Assembly (NCBI GenBank): GCA_963682175.1
Contig: OY821784.1
Span: 38,421,621 to 38,485,620, forward strand
Source of the DNA: Triglochin maritima
Taxonomy: Eukaryota; Streptophyta; Magnoliopsida; Alismatales; Juncaginaceae
DNA length: 64,000 bases
Reading direction: 5' to 3'
Part shown: positions 56,086 through 64,000 of the stretch, in pieces
Layout of the letters: each line of letters opens with the position of its first letter
How positions within the stretch are numbered: position 1 is the stretch's first letter
Program-made: the position numbers and the translations under genes
The notes under the pieces: generated by a model
Seen by the model: the letters and a program-made list of their open reading frames with translations, nothing else
Databases searched by the model: none
What the model was told of the DNA's origin: nothing

Positions 56086-57115
56086 GCCGACAATTAGACA
56101 TCGTGGAGGCCACGAGGTTATACATTGATGGCCTCCATCATTATGGTTAACACACTACTTATCTATTCATGTTACATTTAAATATCAATAGTTGTCAAAC
56201 AAAGCCTAACATATATGTAGATTTGTCAAAGGATCCAACATTTTATATTTCTGAGTGCAAGTATGACATGTTGGAATTGAACAATTAAAATAGCATTGCC
56301 TTGACACACACACACCCCAATGCTTGATGTTTGAACAGTTTTCCCGACTATATTTATACTAAATAATTTTATCTTGTGATTTCTAAGTCTGAAAACTAAT
56401 ATTTTGTACCTTCGAAAATAACAGACGTTAACTAAAATTCGAAGGTACGGAGCAAAAAATTGTACTTTACACAATTTTAAAAAAAAAATCGAAATGAAAT
56501 TTCAATTTACCTTCGTTCTGCGCTTACATATATAATACATGCACACACATTCAAAATAAATTTCGGTTGTCATAAATTTTCATACATGATTTCAACAACA
56601 ACAATAATAAAAAGTGTTACTCCCAACATTTTCAACTTATTAGTTGGATCTTTACTTCCAATAAAACGTCTGTTTGACTTAAAATCTTAAATAATGGCTA
56701 AAAAATATTTTTTGTATTGTTCTACCCGTCAAGCATCATTAGTTAAATCACAACTATATCACTAAGTTTGCCAGAACGTGAAAGGCACTAATAGGTACAT
56801 ATTAGGGCGAATTTGCTCACGTACTTCAGAAATTAAACAAAATCTTCCAAAAATTCCCAATTAATAAGTACAATAGGAAGGTTGTTTGGCAATATGGTGT
56901 TTGAGCTATGGTATCTAATAGGAGGGTGTTTAGAACCTTTTATTCAAACTAGAAGACATGTAAGTAATTTATCCTTAATTAACACTAAATATATCTATAT
57001 AAACATCTCAATTAGTGTTGGAACATGGACAACCACTTCTTACAACCAAAACCCTAATCTTCTGGTCTTCCTCCTTCTGCATATCATCCCTTCCAAATAA
57101 CTTTTGTTATTAACC
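56086..57115. other. Intergenic and promoter of the 57116 gene
   Basis: No gene. A TATATAAA motif at about 56996-57003 lies 113 bp upstream of the ATG at 57116 and is the likely TATA box. Confidence 0.55.
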
Positions 57116-57604
57116 ATGAAAGTGTCATCTTTCCTAAAAGCTCTTCTTGTTGTTTCCATAATGGCGGTTCTCTTCGAGACCGTCGCCGGTACTTACGTAG
57201 TTGTCGGTGGTGCCAACGGCAAATGGGACATGTCTACCGATTACACCACATGGGCCGCCTCGCGAAGTTTCAAAGTTGGAGAGATTTTAGGTAAAATAAC
57301 CAACTCTATCTTAACGTAGTAGTTTCTCACACCTCTTCAGAATCTAAGCACGTAAGTTTTGCTAATATTTTTTTCGATTTGGTGTTTAGTTTTCAAGTAC
57401 GACTTGACACATGATGTGCTGCTGGTGAGAAAAGGTTCCTATGACTCTTGCGAGACGACAAATCCAATCAGAAGGTACACCGGTGGCCACACCATTGTGC
57501 CACTTAAATTGCCTGGGAAAAAGTACTTCACCTGTGGAAGTCCCGGTCATTGCAGCGTCGGACAGAAGTTAGAGATCAACGTCGTCTCGACCAAGCATTC
57601 GTAA
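57116..57604 (+). CDS. Phytocyanin with Gln axial ligand (stellacyanin-type site)
   Basis: Exons 57116-57290 and 57390-57604 (donor TTAG|GTAAAA, acceptor TTTAG) give 129 residues. Signal peptide (about 1-25, ending near ETVAGT) and one cupredoxin domain with GANGKWDM. Copper ligands by spacing are H66, C107, H112 and Q117 (CGSPGHCSVGQ); the disulfide is C79-C113. Gln replaces the Met found in the neighbouring paralogs. No Pro-rich stalk or GPI signal; ends VVSTKHS. An in-frame codon run upstream lacks an ATG, so the start at 57116 is preferred. Same intron position and phase as its neighbours. Gln-ligated phytocyanins have lower redox potential (family knowledge). Confidence 0.92.
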
Positions 57605-58076
57605 AAATGGAAAATAATATTGAGTATATATATGTGTGTATGTAATAATTGATCAGTATGTATGTTATATATTGATATGCATCTAATATGTATACCTCAG
57701 TTTTGTTTGGAATAAAGTCTACAACTATCTCTTTCTTTTTCTCTAAATGTTCCTTCTCATTTATAACTAAAACTCAAGATGCTATTGATATTTTTTATTG
57801 AGATGCTTAATCTCAATTCTCAACATGTCAATCATTCCATATGTTAAGGTTCCTAGGCCTTGACTAGGGACGGCTGTTGCCTGAGTATCTTTGCCAGCAG
57901 CCTTCAGTTCAATCAAAGTTGGTGTATATATCACACATAAACAACACAAACAATTGCACTCTCCCATACCTCACATTTCTCTAGATATATATTTAACATC
58001 TCAGAAACACTTCCAACACAACCACAACTACAACACAAACAACCAAGTCTTGTGCTCAATCTCCTTCTACATATCC

Positions 58077-58255
58077 ATGAAGATGTCTTCTTGCTTGAGA
58101 GCTATTTTGGTGGCCTCGGTCGTTGCGGTACTGTTTGGAGCTTCCAGTGGAACTTGAGGTTAATGTCGTGGTTGCATCAAGCCCTAACACTACTACACCA
58201 TCACCAGAACTTAGACTCGGAATGATGGTTGCTTTGCCATATAATCATTGAGACA
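58077..58255 (+). pseudogene. Uclacyanin-like relic with the copper domain deleted
   Basis: ATG at 58077 opens a signal peptide close to that of the 46595 gene (MKMSSCLRAILVASVV, then LFGASSG). It then jumps at GTGGAA into what was the end of the copper domain (CTTGAGGTTAATGTCGTGG, equal to LEVNVV of the paralog). It stops after 26 codons, and a degraded GPI-tail sequence (GAATGATGGTTGCTTTGCC) follows to about 58255. The intron and the whole copper site are missing. The join lies at a GTGGAA shared by both sides, pointing to a microhomology deletion. Confidence 0.8.
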
Positions 58256-58914
58256 AACTAATGCTTCTATATATGACCACCACGTATTTTATTATTATTT
58301 GATTGGCATAAATCCTTTTCGGATTCATATAATTGTGTAACAATTGCAGTGATTAAAAGTTTTGTTTTTTATAAAAAAAACAATTAGCATACTTGATGGT
58401 CCAAATCTTACTTGTATCAGTCTTTGATTTTAGACATAGTATGTGCATACAATACATAGAGCATGAGCTCTTTCAATTAAAATCTAAGCAAGACTGTAAT
58501 AGTATACTGAATTCTTACATTAAATATAAGATGAATCAACATAATCGCATTAAGGTTTGTAAACGGAAAAACACACACAAGAAGTTTCTAATAAACATAT
58601 TTGAATAAATTCAAATCAAAAGCAGTACAATGACACCAGCATTAGCATTAGCATTAAATACAATGAAATTTGCAATAAGCAAAAGAAATGAACATTAGTA
58701 AGCTATGTCTGTCAGCAGCAGGAGGAAAGTTAGCTTGATGCTTACTGCTATTAACATTAAGGATTAACATACTGTTCATTATCATACATATACAAGCAGA
58801 ACTAGTTCATCACCTCATAATAGAAGAATCCAGTGGCGTTCAATCTTACACAAGACTATAAATTAAAAACCAAAAAATACCCCCATTGAATTCCAGGGAT
58901 GGTCATCCTCTCGG

Positions 58915-61534
58915 TTAAGCAGCAGGTGGAAGTTCGTTCTTGTCGTCAACATTTGCTGGCGACTGGAACGGATACATGAACCCTGGGAAGCCCATGTAAG
59001 GCATCATCAGCTTGCCTCCGGCAGCATGGGCAGGCGACACGAATGGATTTGGCAGCATTGCAGGGTGTGGTAAGAAGCTTGGAGGCATGCTCAGAGCTTT
59101 GAGTTGTTGCTCTACGCTCTCTTTCTCGGCCTTCAATCTTTGTTTTTCGTCACGAAGCTCATTTTTCTCGGACTACAAAAAGAGTATTAACATGTCGAAC
59201 CATTGAAATTGTAAATAAATAACGCTCACCCAAAAAACAAAATGCCACACATATATAGCGACAACTTATACAATTTCAGATAACGTAAACAAGGAAATAA
59301 ATGTGTTGATGGAATTCGATTACCTTCAGCTCCTTGATTTTCTCGTGGAGGCTTTCATTCGAGTCTTTCAATTTTTGACTTTCATCTCGTAGTTGAGTTA
59401 CCATGCGTACTGCATCACTCAAAATGGCAGCTTTATCCGTTCGTGGTGGCTTCCCAGGTTCCAGGATGGTACCAAGTTCGACAAACCTTCAGAATAAGCA
59501 AACACTACAACCTTAGATTTCAGTTGAAAAGCCTAAAAGGATATTATGATTTTTTTTGGCAATACATTAGAAGGAAATAATATTACTTGTCATTCAACTT
59601 ATCCCTTCTCATTTTCTCCCGGCATGCTTTGGAGCCGGGAACACCAGTCGACTCTTGCCTTGTCCTGTAAACATGTTAAAGTTAGTCGAGAAGAGACACA
59701 AAGAGGAGGTAGGAGGTTTTGTAACCCTAATAACAAGCATAAGAACAACCTCTTCCGCGTGTTTGACCCAGAAAGACCATTCGTTTCGACTAGTCCATTG
59801 ACCTCCACACTGACGACAATAGATCAGTTGTATAAATATGCAATCAAATACATGAAAAAAAGAGAACATACAAACTGACAATGTTAGAACCATGTTACAA
59901 TGCAACACGGCTTAACAATAGGAACTGGCATCATGTATATGAGTCAAATTTGTTATAACCATTTCTTCATCAGTAACAAGGAACTCTTCAGCCAAATCAA
60001 TAAAGAGCAACAAACATATCCAACCACACACTAAAAATGTGTGTTAATGACGCAACTTTAACAGCACTTGTGGACGGTCCAAATATTCACACTCGTAATA
60101 TTTTGATTTGTAAGACTGGAAGAGCTTATGACAATATAAGTGCAGAGGACAGGTAAATACATTCACAAAAAGAAAGCAGTTGAGACAATCAAAAGAATGA
60201 CTATCTGCTAAACCATCCAACCACAACATCAGTAACTAATTTTTTTTAGTAAGAATCATGTGTGGATTATCGTCCTGTCCCAAAATTTAGCAGCCATTTG
60301 TAGGCTCATTTGCAAGATTTTCAGGATGAAAAAAAAGGCTCTTAAATAGCATCTGAACAAAGAGCAACAAGATCAAGATTCAAGACATTAAAACACACTT
60401 AAATCATGCCAAAAGACCTAGGAAAGTTCATCTCCAAAAGCTAAGTATTGAGGTGATGGTGACTCTAGAAATTATCAACCCAAGTCTCAAACCTTGTCAC
60501 CAAAAATCCAACATAGCTGATATTAGATCATCAGTACAAACCACAACAATTGACTCCACAAGGCAGTCTTTCCGATGTCCTTGGTGGCTTTCTGGCCAAA
60601 GACTTCAATCCACATATTACAACAACAAAGCCTTTAATCCCAAACCAGTAGGAGTAGGCTAGAAATTAAAAACAACATGAATCTCTAATCTCAATCCACG
60701 TGTTACGGCTTAAATGCTTAACCAAACCGCAATTTTGGTCCTTTTACAGATAGCTCTTTTCCAGGACTTTGGACTGGGCAGATCAAATACAACTTGACAT
60801 GAAGTTAGCAGAACTCATCCCTAGAAGCGAACTATTAGTATTAGAGAACCTAAATTATATCAACTAATTCTCAGTTACACATGTATCGACACGAGACCAT
60901 AACAAATCATCAAAGATAACGACTTTATCACTCGTACAAACAGCAGAATAACCAACTCACCGAAAAATCTCATTTTTCCCAACAAAGATTCCATCCTTCC
61001 TCAACATCGGTTTACCAAAACATTTCAATCGAAAACAAAAATAGACCATTATGTTATGTGAAGCTTCTTCTTCCTTCCATTCATAACCAATTTCTAGATT
61101 AATCAACATCCAAATCACAAAGACTGTTTCATATCATAAAAAACTAACTCTGACAAGTTAACGATTACACACCAAATCATTCTAATCACAAACAAAAATA
61201 GCCACTGCTGCGCAGATTCTTCTTCATTCCCATCCATAACCGATTTTCAGATTCAAATAAACAAAAACGAAAAAAAATCTTACCCGAAAAACAACCACCA
61301 AACCCCACTTTTCCCACATCAAAATCCCACCTTTCCGCATCCAAACCTCCCCAAACCCTCCGAATCGAAAACCCAAAACTGAATTTCGACGGGAAACCCC
61401 GACTCTCACCTTCCCCGAGAAGACGCGTCGAAACCCTGATTTTGCCAGTAGAAGACGTTCTCGCCGGTAGATATCGGAATCTCGTCGATCAACGGGTAGT
61501 CGAGGATCCAATTCGATGTCTCCGACGAACCCAT
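58915..61534 (-). CDS. bHLH transcription factor, subgroup IVc (ILR3/bHLH115-like)
   Basis: Nuclear DNA-binding regulator. Five exons on the minus strand: 61410-61534, 59750-59809, 59587-59664, 59324-59486 and 58915-59172; phases agree and give 227 residues, typical for the subgroup. The N-terminus MGSSETSNWILDYPLIDE resembles bHLH115/104. Basic region and helix 1 are GSKACREKMRRDKLNDKFVE; loop/helix 2 are LEPGKPPRTDKAAIL and DAVRMVTQL. A leucine-zipper-like coil (LKDSNESLHEKIKELK) continues into the last exon. The Pro/Met/Phe-rich tail ends NELPPAA, like the (R)PPVA end of the group. Subgroup IVc factors regulate iron-deficiency responses in Arabidopsis (family knowledge); that role is inferred here. 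Intron 1 is 1.6 kb, the rest short. The 3' UTR is probably about 58.6-58.9 kb. Confidence 0.92.
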
Positions 61535-61679
61535 CGGGATTTCCGAAGGAAAAAAAGCTTCGATTTCGCCGCGATTTTTTGGCTTTTTAGGTTTTGGGGG
61601 TTTCGGGTTTGGGAATTGGGATTAGAATTTAGAACGAGAAGGTGTTTGATTAAAGTGGGATTTGATCTGGACCGTTGAA

Positions 61680-64000
61680 TGATGCTTATTGTACTGTTAT
61701 TTCACTTTGTTATTATTTAACTATTTTCTTGTTAAATACATTATATATGTTGTTTTTTTAATCCAAAAATACCCTCCATTTGAGTTTATCTTCTATTAGG
61801 CCCATTTACCAAGTTGTGATTTTGAAACTCATAAATCTTCAAGTTCATAAGCACTTTAAGATATCATAATTCATAAAGTCGCATGTCATAATAACATTTT
61901 TTACATGTAAAATTGGTGATGTCCGCATCAACTAAAGTAGATTATCCTTTTATTTTTGCGCTTATGATTTGAAGAATATTCCAAAACTATAGCTAACGGA
62001 TTCTTGATTTTCAAATATTAACCAAGAATTTGAGTCGTCTTTAGACGATGATTTTGCATGCACAATTGTTTTGATTAATGTGCATGTAATGTCAAAGCCT
62101 CTTGATCATGTTCCTTGTTATTTTAGGTTGTAAGATGAAACAATTGTGTTAATCTTTTTAATTTAGATTTTCAAATATAATGTTTTATAATTTGTTGGAA
62201 CATCATGTACTTTCTTATGTGTTCATTATGTTAATTATTTTCTTCTTCTGTGGTGGGAATTTTTTTGGCCCACAGTTTCTAAGTTTTGTCAATGTGAAGA
62301 GGATGATGATGGTGATGGTGATGGTGATATATATTTTAATTGATGAAATTTAAAGATTAAAATCATAAGGGAAATATATGAGACATGAGAAGTAAAAAAA
62401 AAAAAGTTTAAGAGGGTGGTAATATCTATCATAATATCCTCTCGTATATCCAATCAACATCAAAAACAAAATATGATGATGCTTGCAAGTTTCATTTAGT
62501 TGATCTGTTAATAGGAGGTAGAAAACGTACAAAAGATAGGAAATGATAAGCTAATTTGAAGAAAAAGACTTTATACGGTACTTTAACAACAGTTGAAGTA
62601 CCTGTTGTTGGTAATTTATTAGAATTTTTCGCTACCATACACACATATATATACACACACATATGTATATACACATATATCCGTTATTGAAAAATTTGTA
62701 CCACTTATGTCGAATAAATATATAGTGATTAAAATAAAATATAAAAAATTGAAGGTATCTTTTATTTAATTTTCCAATCTATGACCTGATCTAGTTGCAG
62801 TTAAATACTTTGATGAGGACTTCAACAATATAAAATGACATAATTTCTAAAGCAAAATCATTTATCAAGTTGTGAAAGTGAAAGTGACCACCCAAAAATG
62901 CCTATATATTTATTCATTTTTTTAATATTTGGACGTGTGATATCCTCGCAAGGGAGGCATTTGTTTTAGTTATTTTTATGCGCATCTCATATTTAATGCA
63001 TTATAGTTCTTTGGTTTAGAGATGATTTCCTGGTGTGGAAGGAATATAGGCTTAATTGTTTAACATGGAGATAAATGTATTTTGCAACTAATCAATTACC
63101 GTCAGCTTGCATCTTCTTCGGGTCATTATTTTTAGAACTCCATGTCATGTCTGTTATTAAAAATTAATATAATTATTTTACTAGTTAACCATATATAGCT
63201 GGTTTAAGAGTAAGTTTTTGCGATTCAAAGTTTTTAGGGCCTTTCTTAATTTGTTATTTTCTTGTTCCATAACTTTACTAGTAATTATTTCCTTAGATGA
63301 CATTAGCAAAGACAAAAGTCAATTATCATCTAACTGCCTCTCAGAACTTTGTCCCATAGTATACTACTGCCTCAGATTTCAAGTGGAAAATTCTATTCGA
63401 AATCATTTAAATTTTTTGAATTAAATCTTGAAATGTAACTCATGATGTTGAAATCCGATATTTAGTTAGGCTAAACTAATATCACGACCGACTAATTAGT
63501 TAACATACACTAGTAATTGGTAGTTGATATCTAAAAATTGAATCGGATTCTAGCTATTATACTACACAAGCTGTGTGTTATAAAAATTATGACATCAAAT
63601 GAGCCACAATAAGTCTAGAACATACGATAATCATGTATCCTTTACAGTTTTGAGATCTGGTAAAAAAAAAAAGTTTTTAGCTGATGCATTACACCATTAC
63701 GTTTCAGAATCATATGGTGCATTCAAACCCTCCCATGACACTAAAACTAAACCTTGAAAATTAGATCCAAATCAATTCTAAGTAATCGATCTAAACTAAA
63801 AGAAATGGTTTACATGGTCATTTATTCTAAGTCCTAGCTAATACAAAAAAAGTAATTGATCCATCTCCAATGTTAGTTGACAATAACCTAATTGGTACTT
63901 CTTTATCACTCCTGAACTAGTTGGATTGAAGTTCGTTAATGTTTTGGTATAGAAACGAAATTAAATCCAAAATTAAAAGAACCCAAACACCATGCATGTT
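61680..64000. other. Intergenic upstream of the bHLH gene
   Basis: AT-rich. The part next to 61534 is promoter/5' UTR of the bHLH gene. A GATGGT microsatellite lies at about 62300-62330 and a CACACATATA-rich run at 62638-62680. No gene recognised to the right edge. Confidence 0.55.

Noticed and set aside
1..64000. tRNA, rRNA and microRNA genes
   Set aside because: No cloverleaf with A/B boxes or rRNA signature was recognised by eye; hairpins found (for example 49888-49935) lack features that would justify a miRNA call.

Overview
This window is plant nuclear DNA, most likely from a eudicot. The evidence is spliced genes with GT..AG introns, AT-rich intergenic DNA, plant-only families (a cysteine-rich receptor-like kinase, an F-box/FBD protein, phytocyanins, an ILR3-type bHLH) and dense Copia, LTR, MULE, hAT and CACTA-type elements. 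I cannot name the species. Coordinates come from hand reading of splice sites, repeat ends and target-site duplications (TSDs), not from computation.

Layout. 1-3203 (-): 5' part of a cysteine-rich receptor-like kinase gene running off the left edge. 4.8-9.4 kb: small non-autonomous elements, a 1.1 kb MULE-like derivative and a potato-inhibitor-I exon. 9870-27240 (-): one F-box/FBD gene. Its intron 2 holds a 4.6 kb Mutator-like element with a 10-bp TSD. Its intron 1 holds two LTR insertions among diverged tandem repeats. Its third codon is split by a young Copia element, whose LTR supplies a new in-frame N-terminus.

29.9-58.3 kb: a phytocyanin (blue copper protein) cluster. It has a pseudogene broken up by a Copia element (which itself contains a second Copia) and by an LTR, three intact genes (46595, 49154 and 57116), an internally deleted relic (58077) and a relic promoter (about 52.8 kb). 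Between them lie a 2 kb foldback element in the promoter of the 46595 gene, a second solo LTR of the intron family, an internally deleted hAT, a hAT MITE and a CACTA derivative. 58915-61534 (-): a five-exon bHLH gene of subgroup IVc. 61.7-64 kb: no gene seen.

Most distinctive system: the MULE at 10929-15546. Both ends have the same plan: AT-rich inverted repeat, TATA box, tiny first exon, and a first intron holding an array of GC-rich CCATGG-centred palindromes. One end drives a transposase fused to an OTU-type protease domain. The other drives an antisense plant-mobile-domain gene. The two units collide in a chimeric junction that truncates both. A non-autonomous relative (6230-7325) and the foldback element (44323-46304) share the palindrome-array design.
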